Numbered from the stretch's first letter, positions 41,404 through 50,751 are shown. The stretch is DNA of 64,000 bases from Pseudomonas putida (GCF_001976065.1 NZ_MNAH01000007.1:63115-127114); one strand, 5' to 3'. The notes: generated by a model not told the origin, from the sequence alone. Numbers and translations are program-made.

Positions 41404-41432
41404 AATTTACGCAGGTAGCGAACCTAAGTCAA
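41404..41432 (-). promoter_or_regulatory. Sigma-70 promoter of the tRNA operon
   Basis: On the minus strand, TTGACT and TAAATT are spaced exactly 17 bp apart. The -10 is followed by a G+C-rich discriminator (TCGCGGCC), the feature that makes stable-RNA promoters ppGpp-sensitive. It ends about 20 bases before the tRNA-Val. Confidence 0.8.
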
Positions 41433-41506
41433 TAGCAGGATTGAAGTTTTTCTGAAAAAGACAAAATCGAGTCAATCGCATCAGCATCAGCGACAGCCAA
41501 ACCGCT

Positions 41507-41570
41507 TTCGCGAGCAAGCCCGCTCCCACAGTGGATCGCATTTCAATGTGGGAGCGGGCTTGCTCGCGAA
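41507..41570. repeat. REP inverted pair (perfect 24-bp arms)
   Basis: Arms 41507-41530 and 41547-41570 are perfect inverted copies around a 16-nt loop. The core is GGGAGCGGGCTTGCTCGCGA, the same type as the pair at 50.6 kb. It lies after the end of the SDR gene. Confidence 0.9.
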
Positions 41571-41613
41571 GACGGCGGTGCATTCAATATCAACGCCTGA
41601 GGAAAGAACCGAT

Positions 41614-42387
41614 CTACTCGCTGTAGATCATCTTCTTGGTCATGCCACCATCAACCACGAACTCCTGCCCCGTGACAAACCCGGCGTTCCTCGACAACAG
41701 CCAGGCCACCATCGCGGCGACGTCCTCGACCGTCCCTACCCTGCCCGCCGGATGCTGGGCATGATCGGCATCGGTCAGCGGTTCGGCACGACGTACCGAA
41801 GGGTCGCGCGCGTCGATCCAGCCAGGACTGACGGCATTGACCCGAATTTCCGGGCCAAGGCTGATGGCCAATGCGTGAGTCAGGGCCAACAGACCGCCCT
41901 TGCTCGCCGCATAGGCCTCGGTGTCGGGTTCCGACTGCGCGGCGCGGGTCGAGGCCAGGTTGACGATGGCCCCGCTGTGAGCCCGCAGGTAAGGCGCACA
42001 GTGCTTGGCCAACAACATCGGTCCACTGAGGTTCACCGCCAGCACCCGATTCCAGTACGCCAGGTCGAGGCTTTCCAGAGTGATGTTGTGCGGATCGGCA
42101 ACCGCCGCGTTGCACACCAGCGCATCAAGGCGCCCGAACTGTCCCAGCACCTCAGCAACACCCAAGGCCACCTGCCCTTCGTTCGAGACGTCCATGGCGA
42201 TGAACCAGGCGTTGTCGCCGAGCACCTTCGCCACCTTCGAACCACGCTCGCGATCCAGGTCCGTCAGCACCACTTGCCAGCCTTCGCTGATCAACCAGGC
42301 CGCAATACCCAGGCCAATGCCCCGCGCCGCACCGGTCACCAGTGCAACGCGGCCATTGGAGCCCGGTGGAGTGGACAACTCGATCAC
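41614..42387 (-). CDS. SDR-family oxidoreductase
   Basis: A 257-residue short-chain dehydrogenase with TGAARGIG (18-25), NAAVADPHN, catalytic Ser in NLASTRA, YAASK motif and PGWIDARDPS. It binds NAD(P)(H) and reduces or oxidises an alcohol/ketone of unknown identity. Its start overlaps the metZ stop (ATGA), so it is translated with metZ, though no role in methionine synthesis is known. No clear ribosome site is needed for such coupling. Confidence 0.88.
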   Translation of the reverse strand: MIELSTPPGSNGRVALVTGAARGIGLGIAAWLISEGWQVVLTDLDRERGSKVAKVLGDNAWFIAMDVSNEGQVALGVAEVLGQFGRLDALVCNAAVADPHNITLESLDLAYWNRVLAVNLSGPMLLAKHCAPYLRAHSGAIVNLASTRAAQSEPDTEAYAASKGGLLALTHALAISLGPEIRVNAVSPGWIDARDPSVRRAEPLTDADHAQHPAGRVGTVEDVAAMVAWLLSRNAGFVTGQEFVVDGGMTKKMIYSE

Positions 42388-43595
42388 AAGGCAGCCAACC
42401 CGCGCGCCAGGTCGGCTTGCAGGTCTGCCACGTCTTCCAGGCCGATGGCAATGCGGATCAGGCTGTCGCGAATGCCCGCAGCTTCACGCTCCGCCGGCGC
42501 CAGACGGCCGTGGGAGGTGGTGCTTGGGTGGGTGATGGTGGTCTTGCTGTCGCCCAGGTTCGCCGTGATGGAAATCAGGCGGGTTGCATCGATAAAGCGC
42601 CAGGCGCCTTCTTTGCCGCCCTTGACCTCGAAACTCACCACGGCACCGAAGCCCTTCTGCTGCCGCCGGGCCAGTTCGTGCTGCGGATGGCTCTTGAGAC
42701 CGGCGTAGTGGACTTTCTCGATGCCGTCCTGCTGCTCCAGCCACTCGGCCAGCTCCTGGGCGTTGGCGCAATGGGCCTTCATCCGCAGGTTGAGGGTTTC
42801 CAGGCCCTTGAGGAAGATCCACGCGTTGAATGGGCTCAGGGTTGGCCCGGCGGTGCGCAGGAAGCCGACCACTTCTTTCATCTGCTCACTGCGCCCAGCC
42901 ACGACACCGCCCATGCAACGACCCTGGCCGTCGATGAACTTGGTCGCCGAGTGCACGACGATGTCCGCGCCGAGTTTCAGCGGCTGTTGCAGCGCCGGCG
43001 TACAGAAGCAGTTGTCGACCACCAGCATCGCGCCCTTGGCGTGAGCGATGTTTGCCAGCTCGGCGATATCGACCAATTCCGCCAGCGGGTTGGACGGCGA
43101 TTCGACGAACAGCAGCTTGGTATTAGCCTTGATAGCCGTATCCCAGCCGGACAAGTCCGCCAGGGGCACGTAGTCGACTTCGACGCCGAAGCGCTTGAAG
43201 TACTTCTCGAACAGGCTGATGGTCGAGCCGAATACGCTGCGCGACACCAGCACGTGGTCGCCGGCACTGCACAGGCTCATCACCACCGCCATGATCGCCG
43301 CCATGCCGGTGGCGGTGGCCACGGCTTGCTCGGCGCTTTCCAGGGCGGCAATGCGCTCTTCGAAGGCGCGTACGGTGGGGTTGGTGTAGCGCGAGTAGAC
43401 GTTGCCAGGCACTTCACCGGAAAAACGCGCGGCGGCGTCGCCGGCAGTGCGGAATACGTAGCTGGAAGTGAAGAACATCGGATCACCGTGTTCGCCTTCC
43501 GGCGTACGGTGCTGACCGGCACGTACGGCCAGGGTATCGAACGCTACGCCTTCGAGGTCGCTGTCCAACCGACCGGCATCCCAATCCTGACTCAT
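42384..43595 (-). CDS. metZ: O-succinylhomoserine sulfhydrylase
   Basis: The 403-residue PLP enzyme makes homocysteine from O-succinylhomoserine and sulfide, the direct sulfhydrylation route of pseudomonads. PLP lysine is Lys219 in SATKFIDGQGR; the YSRYTNPT and GMAAIMAVVMSL segments of the Cys/Met-metabolism family are kept. It follows purF on the same strand after a terminator, so it likely has its own promoter in the 73-bp gap. Confidence 0.92.
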   Translation of the reverse strand: MSQDWDAGRLDSDLEGVAFDTLAVRAGQHRTPEGEHGDPMFFTSSYVFRTAGDAAARFSGEVPGNVYSRYTNPTVRAFEERIAALESAEQAVATATGMAAIMAVVMSLCSAGDHVLVSRSVFGSTISLFEKYFKRFGVEVDYVPLADLSGWDTAIKANTKLLFVESPSNPLAELVDIAELANIAHAKGAMLVVDNCFCTPALQQPLKLGADIVVHSATKFIDGQGRCMGGVVAGRSEQMKEVVGFLRTAGPTLSPFNAWIFLKGLETLNLRMKAHCANAQELAEWLEQQDGIEKVHYAGLKSHPQHELARRQQKGFGAVVSFEVKGGKEGAWRFIDATRLISITANLGDSKTTITHPSTTSHGRLAPAEREAAGIRDSLIRIAIGLEDVADLQADLARGLAAL

Positions 43596-43638
43596 GCTGT
43601 CACTCCTTGCCCTGTTCTCGTAAATTAATTATCAGATA

Positions 43639-43662
43639 CAAAACCGGCCCCTCAGGGCCGGT
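43639..43662 (-). terminator. Terminator of purF
   Basis: ACCGGCCC-CTCA-GGGCCGGT (43643-43650 with 43655-43662), followed on the minus strand by TTTTG. It lies just after the purF stop. Confidence 0.75.
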
Positions 43663-43668
43663 AGTCAA

Positions 43669-45174
43669 TCAATTGTTGTACAGATCGATGATCGCGCTGA
43701 CCGCCTGGGTCTTGACCTTGGAGGCATCGTTGCGTGCCTGCTCGATCTTGTTCAGGTATGCCTCGTCGACGTCGCCGGTGACGTACTGGCCGTCGAACAC
43801 CGCGCAATCGAACTTGTCGATCTTGATCTTGCCGCCACCGACCGCTTCGATCAAGTCAGGCAGGTCCTGATAGATCAGCCAGTCGGCACCGATCAGGTCC
43901 GCAACGTCCTGGGTCGAACGGTTGTGGGCGATCAGCTCGTGGGCGCTCGGCATGTCGATGCCATAGACGTTCGGGAAGCGCACGGCCGGGGCTGCGGAGC
44001 AGAAATAGACGTTCTTGGCGCCCGCTTCGCGAGCCATCTGGATGATCTGCTTGCAGGTGGTGCCGCGCACGATCGAGTCGTCCACCAGCATCACGTTCTT
44101 GCCGCGGAATTCCAGCTCGATGGCATTGAGCTTCTGGCGTACGGATTTTTTCCGCGCAGCCTGGCCCGGCATGATGAAGGTCCGGCCGATGTAGCGGTTC
44201 TTCACGAAACCTTCGCGGAACTTCACGCCCAGGTGGTTCGCCAGCTCCAGGGCCGCGGTGCGGCTGGTGTCCGGGATCGGGATGACCACGTCGATGTCGT
44301 GATCCGGACGCTCGCGCAGGATCTTCTCGGCGAGCTTCTCGCCCATGCGCAGGCGGGCCTTGTACACAGACACGCCGTCGATGATCGAGTCCGGACGCGC
44401 CAGGTAGACGTGCTCGAAGATGCACGGGGTCAGCGACGGGTTGGTCGCGCACTGGCGGGTGTGCAGCTTGCCGTCTTCAGTGATGTAGACCGCTTCGCCC
44501 GGTGCCAGGTCGCGGATCAGGGTGAACCCGAGCACGTCCAGGGACACGCTCTCGGAGGCGATCATGTACTCGACGCCTTCGTCGGTGTGACGCTGGCCGA
44601 ACACGATCGGGCGGATGCCGTGCGGGTCACGGAAACCAACGATGCCGTAGCCGGTCACCATGGCCACCACCGCGTAGCCACCGACGCAACGGTTGTGCAC
44701 GTCGGTGACGGCAGCGAACACGTCTTCTTCGGTCGGCTGCAGCTTGCCGCGCTGGGCCAGCTCGTGCGCGAACACGTTGAGCAGCACTTCCGAATCGGAG
44801 CTGGTGTTGACGTGGCGCAGGTCAGATTCGTAAATCTCCTTGGCCAGTTGTTCAACGTTGGTCAGGTTTCCGTTGTGCGCCAGGGTGATGCCGTAAGGCG
44901 AGTTGACGTAAAACGGTTGAGCTTCGGCCGAGGTCGAGCTGCCCGCGGTCGGGTAGCGCACATGGCCAATGCCCATGTGGCCGACCAGGCGCTGCATGTG
45001 ACGCTGATGGAACACGTCACGCACCAGGCCGTTGTCCTTGCGCAGGAATAACCGGCCATCATGGCTGGTCACGATACCGGCAGCGTCCTGGCCGCGGTGC
45101 TGGAGGACGGTTAGCGCGTCATACAGCGCCTGATTGACGTTCGACTTACCGACGATACCGACGATGCCACACAT
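43669..45174 (-). CDS. purF: Amidophosphoribosyltransferase
   Basis: The 501-residue enzyme makes phosphoribosylamine from PRPP and glutamine, the first step of purine synthesis. The catalytic Cys2 follows the initiator Met (MCGIVGIVG), the glutaminase domain covers about 1-250, and the PRPP loop VMLVDDSIVRGTTCKQ near residue 365 marks the transferase domain. The ATG three codons after an upstream ATG is chosen because Cys must be at position 2. It follows cvpA on the same strand, as in other bacteria. Confidence 0.97.
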   Translation of the reverse strand: MCGIVGIVGKSNVNQALYDALTVLQHRGQDAAGIVTSHDGRLFLRKDNGLVRDVFHQRHMQRLVGHMGIGHVRYPTAGSSTSAEAQPFYVNSPYGITLAHNGNLTNVEQLAKEIYESDLRHVNTSSDSEVLLNVFAHELAQRGKLQPTEEDVFAAVTDVHNRCVGGYAVVAMVTGYGIVGFRDPHGIRPIVFGQRHTDEGVEYMIASESVSLDVLGFTLIRDLAPGEAVYITEDGKLHTRQCATNPSLTPCIFEHVYLARPDSIIDGVSVYKARLRMGEKLAEKILRERPDHDIDVVIPIPDTSRTAALELANHLGVKFREGFVKNRYIGRTFIMPGQAARKKSVRQKLNAIELEFRGKNVMLVDDSIVRGTTCKQIIQMAREAGAKNVYFCSAAPAVRFPNVYGIDMPSAHELIAHNRSTQDVADLIGADWLIYQDLPDLIEAVGGGKIKIDKFDCAVFDGQYVTGDVDEAYLNKIEQARNDASKVKTQAVSAIIDLYNN

Positions 45175-45215
45175 GCGACGCAACCCCTACTTAATGGATC
45201 TGAACTGAACAACAC

Positions 45216-45776
45216 TCACTGAGGCGTTTTGGCCATCGGCAAGAGCTGCTCCTTGAACGGTATATCAGCGGGTACGCTGATACCGCTGGCAAGCCACTGA
45301 CTGCTCCACCCGAGAATCAGGTTCTTGGACCAATCGGCGACCAATAAAAATTTTGGCACGAGCTGGGACTCTTTCCACCACCCGTCCTGCTGTACCGGCC
45401 CCAGACTTAATAGCCCGACCGCCACGACCACCAGCAACACGCCACGCGCTGCGCCGAAAGCCATGCCGAGGAATCGATCGGTCCCGGACAACCCGGTGAC
45501 ACGAACCAATTCGCCGATGAGATAATTGATCATTGCGCCTACGATCAGCGTGGCGACAAACATGATGGCACAGCCCGTGATTATACGGGCCGATGGGGTC
45601 TGGATGTATCCGGCGAGGTACTCGGACAATGAGCCACCAAACATCCAGGCAACGGCTCCTGCGATGATCCAGGTCACGAGCGACAGTGCTTCCTTGACGA
45701 AGCCGCGGCTCAGACTGATCAATGCGGAGATGGCGACGATTGCAACGATCGCCCAGTCAACCCAGGTAAATGGCAC
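45216..45776 (-). CDS. cvpA: CvpA-family inner-membrane protein
   Basis: The 186-residue protein has four hydrophobic segments (from WVDWAIVAIVAISALISLSRGF) and the conserved LGMAFGAARGVLLVVVAV region. CvpA is needed for colicin V production in E. coli and affects envelope stress tolerance, but its biochemical activity is unknown. It lies between dedD and purF, the usual order. Confidence 0.93.
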   Translation of the reverse strand: MPFTWVDWAIVAIVAISALISLSRGFVKEALSLVTWIIAGAVAWMFGGSLSEYLAGYIQTPSARIITGCAIMFVATLIVGAMINYLIGELVRVTGLSGTDRFLGMAFGAARGVLLVVVAVGLLSLGPVQQDGWWKESQLVPKFLLVADWSKNLILGWSSQWLASGISVPADIPFKEQLLPMAKTPQ

Positions 45777-45874
45777 AGTGCAGCCTACAGACGGATAAGG
45801 CGGCGCATTTTAGCAGAGCCCATGCTTATCGGTAAGCTGCGATTGTCAGTGCATTTCATATCGGGGCGATAGTT

Positions 45875-46543
45875 TTAGCCACGCTCCGGCTGAAAGCGCA
45901 CGACAAACCCCTTGAGGTTCTGCTGGCGGTTCAGCAAGTCGCGCAGGCGATCGGCCTCTGCACGCTCGATCAGTGGTCCGACGAACACCCGATTCTTGCC
46001 GTCGGCCGTACGAATGTAGGCATTGTAACCCTGGCTGCGCAGGGTTTTCTGCAGCTTTTCAGCGCTTTCACGATTGGCCAGGCTGGCCAGTTGCACCGAC
46101 CAGCTGACCGACAGGCCATTGGCGTCGACACGGCTTTGCGTGGTGTCCGGCTTGCCCGGTGCGGCGCTGATCGGTTGCGACGGCGCCGTGGCAGGCTTGG
46201 CAGCCAGTGCCGGGACGGGGGCCGGTGCAGGGGGCGGCGTGACCGGCTTGGTGGCAGGTGCCGGAGCGACAGGCGCAACGGGCGCAACAGGCGCTTCCTG
46301 TTGGGCGATTTCTTCGTCGCTCGGCACGGGCTCCTGCGGCAGGGCCTGGGGTTCAGGCACCACCACGGGCTCCACCTGCACCTGCGGCATCGCTGGCGCT
46401 TGCGGCGCGGCCGGTGCCTGGACCGTCACTTGGCGCTGTTCATCCTGGCGGGAAAACAGCATCGGCAGGAAAATCACAGCCAGCGCGACCAGAACCAGGG
46501 CGCCGACCATGCGTTGCTTGTAAGCCTTATCCAGCAATGCCAT
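45875..46543 (-). CDS. dedD: SPOR-domain protein (DedD-like)
   Basis: A 222-residue bitopic protein: short cytosolic N-terminus, one TM (MVGALVLVALAVIFLPMLF), a Pro/Ala/Val-rich periplasmic linker and a C-terminal SPOR domain (VSWSVQLASLANRESAEKLQKTLRSQGY). SPOR domains bind denuded glycan at the division site. Position next to folC and cvpA is that of E. coli dedD. The start overlaps folC by 17 bp. Confidence 0.88.
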   Translation of the reverse strand: MALLDKAYKQRMVGALVLVALAVIFLPMLFSRQDEQRQVTVQAPAAPQAPAMPQVQVEPVVVPEPQALPQEPVPSDEEIAQQEAPVAPVAPVAPAPATKPVTPPPAPAPVPALAAKPATAPSQPISAAPGKPDTTQSRVDANGLSVSWSVQLASLANRESAEKLQKTLRSQGYNAYIRTADGKNRVFVGPLIERAEADRLRDLLNRQQNLKGFVVRFQPERG

Positions 46544-47834
46544 TTGCCGCTTCCTCCGTGGAGCGCCGGGCCAGCCACTCAAGGGCCTCGGCAACACAAT
46601 AGAATGATCCGAACAACACAATCTCGTCGTCGCTCGTCGCCTGCCCACACTGCCCTTCCAGGGCGGCGGCCACGCTGTCATAGGACGTCACCGAAGCACC
46701 GCGCTTTTGCAGCGCCTCGCGCAAGTCGGCCACCGGTCGCGCCCGAGGCGAATCCAGCGGCGCGACGGCCCAGTGCTCGACACTAGCACTCAATTCGCCA
46801 ATAACACCATCCAGATCCTTGTCCGACAGCAATCCGAAGACCGCCAGGCGCTTGCCGGCGGGTGGCTGGCTGGCCAGGCGACGGGCCAGATACTCGGCGG
46901 CGTGGGGGTTATGCCCCACATCCAGCAACAGGTTGAGGCGCCTGCCCTGCCAATCGACCTGCCGGCGATCGAGACGACCGACCATCCGCGTCGCTTGCAG
47001 CGCCTGGACAATCTGCGCTTCTACCCAAGGTAAACCGAGCAACAGATAGGCCTGCAACGCCAGCGCGGCGTTTTCCATCGGCAGATCGAGCAACGGCAGG
47101 TCGCGCAACTCGACCACTTGTCCCCTGGCATCGACACCGCGCCACTGCCAGTGCTGATCGGTGACGCCCAGGTCGAAATCGCGTCCACGCAGGAGAAACC
47201 GGCAATTGAGCTCGCGCGCCTTGTCCAGCAGGGGCTGCGGGGGATTCAAGTCACCGCAGAGCGCGGGTGCGCCCTGGCGGAAGATCTCGGCCTTCTCGAA
47301 GGCCACGGACTCCCGGGTATCGCCCAGGTAATCCGCATGATCGACGCCAATGCTGGTGACCAGCGCCATGTCGGCGTCCACCACGTTGACCGTGTCCAGG
47401 CGCCCGCCCAGGCCGACTTCCAGCACCACGGCGTCGAGCCCGGCCTGCTGAAACAACCAGAACGCCGCCAGGGTGCCCATCTCGAAGTACGTCAGGGACG
47501 TGTCACCACGACCGGCCTCGACCGCCGCGAAAGCTTGGCAGAGCTCGGCGTCAGTGGCTTGGACGCCATTGACCTGCACCCGCTCGTTGTAACGCAGCAG
47601 GTGCGGAGAACTGTAGACACCGACGTTCAGGCCCTGCGCTCGCAGCAATGACGCCACGAAGGCACAGGTCGAGCCTTTGCCATTGGTGCCGGTGACCGTG
47701 ATCACCCGAGGCGCCGGCTTGCCCAGTCCCATGCGGGACGCTACCTGCTGCGAGCGCTCAAGGCCCATGTCGATGGCCGAAGGGTGCAACTGCTCAAGGT
47801 AGGCGAGCCACTCGCCAAGGGTACGTTCGGTCAT
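46527..47834 (-). CDS. folC: Bifunctional dihydrofolate/folylpolyglutamate synthase
   Basis: The 435-residue Mur-ligase-like enzyme has the ATP loop VTGTNGKGSTCAFV, GLGGRLDTVNVVDAD, TSIGVDHADYLGDTRE and DVGHNPHAAEYL. It adds glutamate to dihydropteroate and tetrahydrofolate. The stop codon side overlaps dedD, and the start overlaps the accD stop by ATGA, marking an accD-folC-dedD-cvpA transcription unit. Confidence 0.95.
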   Translation of the reverse strand: MTERTLGEWLAYLEQLHPSAIDMGLERSQQVASRMGLGKPAPRVITVTGTNGKGSTCAFVASLLRAQGLNVGVYSSPHLLRYNERVQVNGVQATDAELCQAFAAVEAGRGDTSLTYFEMGTLAAFWLFQQAGLDAVVLEVGLGGRLDTVNVVDADMALVTSIGVDHADYLGDTRESVAFEKAEIFRQGAPALCGDLNPPQPLLDKARELNCRFLLRGRDFDLGVTDQHWQWRGVDARGQVVELRDLPLLDLPMENAALALQAYLLLGLPWVEAQIVQALQATRMVGRLDRRQVDWQGRRLNLLLDVGHNPHAAEYLARRLASQPPAGKRLAVFGLLSDKDLDGVIGELSASVEHWAVAPLDSPRARPVADLREALQKRGASVTSYDSVAAALEGQCGQATSDDEIVLFGSFYCVAEALEWLARRSTEEAANGIAG

Positions 47835-48751
47835 AGGTTGGCAGGTACCGGTGGAACCACGATTGGCTCGATTGGCGCAGCGACGAATTTTGGCGTCGGC
47901 AGGCCCATCATTTGCGCGAGCAGGTTACCCAGGCGCGGGCGCAGTTCCTGACGGTGAATGATCATGTCGATCGCGCCGTGCTCCAGCAAGAACTCGCTGC
48001 GCTGGAAGCCTTCCGGCAGTTTTTCTCGCACGGTCTGCTCGATAACGCGCGGACCGGCAAAGCCGATCAGGGCTTTCGGCTCGCCGACGATCACGTCACC
48101 CAGCATCGCCAGACTGGCGGAAACACCACCGTAGACCGGGTCGGTCAGCACGGAGATGAACGGAATGCCTTCTTCACGCAGACGCGCCAGCACCGCGGAG
48201 GTCTTGGCCATTTGCATCAGGGAGATCAGCGCTTCCTGCATCCGCGCACCACCGGAGGCGGAGAAGCAGATCATCGGGCAGCGCTTTTCCAGTGCGTAGT
48301 TGGCGGCGCGCACGAAGCGCTCACCGACGATGGCGCCCATCGAACCACCCATGAAGGAGAATTCGAACGCCGACACCACTACCGGCATGCCCAGCAGGGT
48401 ACCGCTCATGGAGATCAGCGCGTCTTTTTCGCCGGTCTGCTTCTGCGCCGCAGTCAGGCGGTCCTTGTACTTCTTGCCGTCGCGGAATTTCAGGCGGTCA
48501 ACCGGCTCCAGGTCGGCACCCAGCTCGGTACGACCTTCGGCATCGAGGAAAATGTCGATGCGCGCGCGTGCGCCGATACGCATGTGGTGGTTGCACTTGG
48601 GGCAAACGTCCAGGGTTTTTTCCAGCTCTGGACGATACAGCACAGCCTCGCAAGACGGGCATTTGTGCCAAAGACCTTCAGGCACCGAGCTCTTCTTGAC
48701 CTCGGAACGCATGATCGAAGGGATCAGTTTGTCTACTAACCAGTTGCTCAT
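47831..48751 (-). CDS. accD: Acetyl-CoA carboxylase carboxyltransferase, beta subunit
   Basis: A 306-residue subunit. The N-terminal zinc ribbon has Cys31, Cys34, Cys50 and Cys53 (CPSC, CPKC), and the crotonase-like body shows SASGGARMQEALISLMQMAK and LTDPVYGGVSAS. With AccA it transfers the carboxyl group to acetyl-CoA for fatty acid synthesis. It starts the accD-folC-dedD-cvpA run. Confidence 0.97.
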   Translation of the reverse strand: MSNWLVDKLIPSIMRSEVKKSSVPEGLWHKCPSCEAVLYRPELEKTLDVCPKCNHHMRIGARARIDIFLDAEGRTELGADLEPVDRLKFRDGKKYKDRLTAAQKQTGEKDALISMSGTLLGMPVVVSAFEFSFMGGSMGAIVGERFVRAANYALEKRCPMICFSASGGARMQEALISLMQMAKTSAVLARLREEGIPFISVLTDPVYGGVSASLAMLGDVIVGEPKALIGFAGPRVIEQTVREKLPEGFQRSEFLLEHGAIDMIIHRQELRPRLGNLLAQMMGLPTPKFVAAPIEPIVVPPVPANL

Positions 48752-48914
48752 GCTTTCTTTCTCCAGTACCGGCGGCCCGAACGCTCTGGTTCGCAGCCCC
48801 GCGTATGCCCTTGAGCTAAATTCATGTGTGCGGCGATGTTCGATGGGGGCCGGGTCAGTGAAGCGTGACCTGCGTACAACCCATCAATCCTCAGCCGTTT
48901 TGTACAGTGCAGTG

Positions 48915-48938
48915 GACGGCGGCAGTCTGCCAGCCGTC
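48915..48938. other. Hairpin overlapping the trpF stop
   Basis: GACGGC-GGCAG-T-CTGCC-A-GCCGTC forms a stem-loop with one bulge across the end of trpF. No T run follows, so it may be a transcript-stabilising structure rather than an intrinsic terminator. The rest of the 185-bp gap before accD shows nothing else clear. Confidence 0.4.
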
Positions 48939-49563
48939 ACATCAGGCTGCCACGGACTGCCTTGATGAACGCCTGAACCTTTGCATGATCCTTGATGCCC
49001 TTGCTCGCCTCCACCCCGCCGCTGACATCCACGGCATAGGGTCGAACCCGCGCCACCGCTTCGGCGACGTTATCCGGGGTCAGGCCGCCCGCCAGGATGA
49101 TCGGCTTGCTCAAGCCTTGCGGTATCAATGACCAGTCGAACGCCTGACCGGTTCCACCGGGAACACCTTCGACGTAGGCATCGAGCAAAATGCCACTGGC
49201 ACTCGGGTAGGCGTCGCAAGCCGCCGCGATATCGTCCCCGGCCTTGACCCGCAGCGCCTTGATGTACGGGCGATGCCAGCCTTCGCAGTCCGCAGCACTT
49301 TCATCACCATGGAACTGCAGCAGGTCGAGCGGCACCGCGTCGAGGATTTCTCCCAGCTCGCAACGGCTGGCGTTGACGAACAGGCCCACAGTGGTGACGA
49401 ACGGCGGCAATGCCTTGATGATCGCGCGCGCCTGCTGGACCGTCACGCCCCGCGGGCTCTTGGCGTAGAACACAAAGCCGATGGCATCGGCCCCGGCTTC
49501 GACCGCCGCCAGCGCATCTTCTATGCGGGTAATCCCGCAAATCTTGCTGCGAACGGCTGACAT
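48937..49563 (-). CDS. trpF: Phosphoribosylanthranilate isomerase
   Basis: A 208-residue TIM-barrel isomerase of tryptophan synthesis. KICGITRIEDALAA near the N-terminus holds the catalytic Cys, and VDVSGGVEASKGIKDHAKV near the end the phosphate-binding and catalytic region. The ATG at 49563 is chosen from the family start (MSAVRSKICG); the frame upstream has no likeness. It is not with other trp genes but between truA and accD, as is usual in pseudomonads. Confidence 0.95.
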   Translation of the reverse strand: MSAVRSKICGITRIEDALAAVEAGADAIGFVFYAKSPRGVTVQQARAIIKALPPFVTTVGLFVNASRCELGEILDAVPLDLLQFHGDESAADCEGWHRPYIKALRVKAGDDIAAACDAYPSASGILLDAYVEGVPGGTGQAFDWSLIPQGLSKPIILAGGLTPDNVAEAVARVRPYAVDVSGGVEASKGIKDHAKVQAFIKAVRGSLM

Positions 49564-49626
49564 GTCGATATATCCCCACGGCAAATCCGAGAAAGTCCCG
49601 GATGGTAACAAAAGCGTTCGAAGGCG

Positions 49627-50451
49627 TCAGCCGTCAAGTTCGCTGAATCCGGTGAGGAAATGTGGGCCGATGTAACGCTCAGGCAACTGGAACTCGTCGC
49701 GGTACTCGACCTGCACCAGATACAGTCCGAACGGATGTGCCGTCACCCCGCCGGAACGGCGAATGCGGCTCTCCAACACTTCCTTCATCCATTCAACCGG
49801 ACGCTCACCGGCGCCGATGGTCATCAGCACACCGGCAATATTGCGCACCATGTGGTGCAGGAAGGCGCTGGCGCGGATATCCAGCACGATCATCTTGCCG
49901 TGGCGCGTGACGCGCAGGTGATGGAGCTCCTTGATCGGCGACTTGGCCTGGCACTGGCCGGCACGGAAGGCGCTGAAATCATGGGTGCCCACCAGGTACC
50001 GGGCCGCTTCGGCCATGCGCTCGACATCCAGCGGGCGGTGGTTCCAGGTGATTTCTTCGTTCAGGTGCGCCGGACGGATCTGGTCGTTATAGATCACGTA
50101 GCGATAGCGCCGGGCAATGGCCTTGAACCGCGCATGGAAATGTGCGGGCATGACCTTGGCCCAACTGACGCTGACATCGTGGGGCAAATTGATATTAGCG
50201 CCCATGACCCAGGCCTTCATCGAACGCTCGACCTGGGTGTCGAAGTGCACCACCTGGCCACAGGCGTGCACGCCGGCATCGGTGCGCCCGGCGCACAGCA
50301 GCGAAACGGGAGAGTCGGCCACCTTGGACAAGGCATTCTCGAGGGTTTCCTGCACCGTGAGCACGCCGGAGGCCTGGCGCTGCCAGCCGCGATAACGCGA
50401 GCCCTTGTATTCAACGCCCAATGCGATCCGGAAAAAGCCGTCGGCCGCCAT
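49627..50451 (-). CDS. truA: tRNA pseudouridine(38-40) synthase
   Basis: The 274-residue enzyme modifies U38-U40 of the tRNA anticodon arm. The catalytic aspartate is in CAGRTDAGVHA, and FLHHMVRNIAGVL and RYRYVIYN motifs are typical. The start is uncertain: MAADGFFRIALGVEYKG (50451) begins at the homology, while a longer frame to 50508 adds a tail as some pseudomonads have. It follows fimV in the same direction. Confidence 0.93.
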   Translation of the reverse strand: MAADGFFRIALGVEYKGSRYRGWQRQASGVLTVQETLENALSKVADSPVSLLCAGRTDAGVHACGQVVHFDTQVERSMKAWVMGANINLPHDVSVSWAKVMPAHFHARFKAIARRYRYVIYNDQIRPAHLNEEITWNHRPLDVERMAEAARYLVGTHDFSAFRAGQCQAKSPIKELHHLRVTRHGKMIVLDIRASAFLHHMVRNIAGVLMTIGAGERPVEWMKEVLESRIRRSGGVTAHPFGLYLVQVEYRDEFQLPERYIGPHFLTGFSELDG

Positions 50452-50751
50452 TTCGGCGGCCGGGTTATCTATGTTTGCCAAGGAGTGACAGCCTGCTGAT
50501 GTACGCAAAGGGGGGCATTATAAGGCCGCAGGACGAGGACGCCAGTACAACAGACGGTACCGCGGCGAATGGGATGCCCCCTTCGCGAGCAAGCCCGCTC
50601 CCACACGGGACCGCGTTTATTCAGGCACAACGCGGTCCCGTGTGGGAGCGGGCTTGCTCGCGAAGGCGTCCTGATAGCCACCATTGCATCCCCCGCAAAC
50701 AAAAACGGCAGCCTCACCGGGCTGCCGCTTTATCTACCACCGCTCAATCAC
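50452..50751. other. Gap between fimV and truA with a perfect REP hairpin
   Basis: The 300-bp gap holds the 38-bp inverted repeat listed separately. I see no gene, and no canonical promoter for truA stands out. Confidence 0.6.
50580..50666. repeat. REP pair with perfect 38-bp arms
   Basis: Arms 50580-50617 and 50629-50666 are exact inverted copies around an 11-nt loop. The outer part is the REP core (GGGAGCGGGCTTGCTCGCGA), and the inner 14 bp (ending GGTCCCG) extends the match beyond the REP itself. The structure could form a large hairpin or cruciform. Confidence 0.92.

Noticed and set aside
50580..50666. Possible CRISPR repeat or phage attachment site
   Set aside because: A single inverted REP pair with no spacers, cas genes, integrase or direct flanking repeats.
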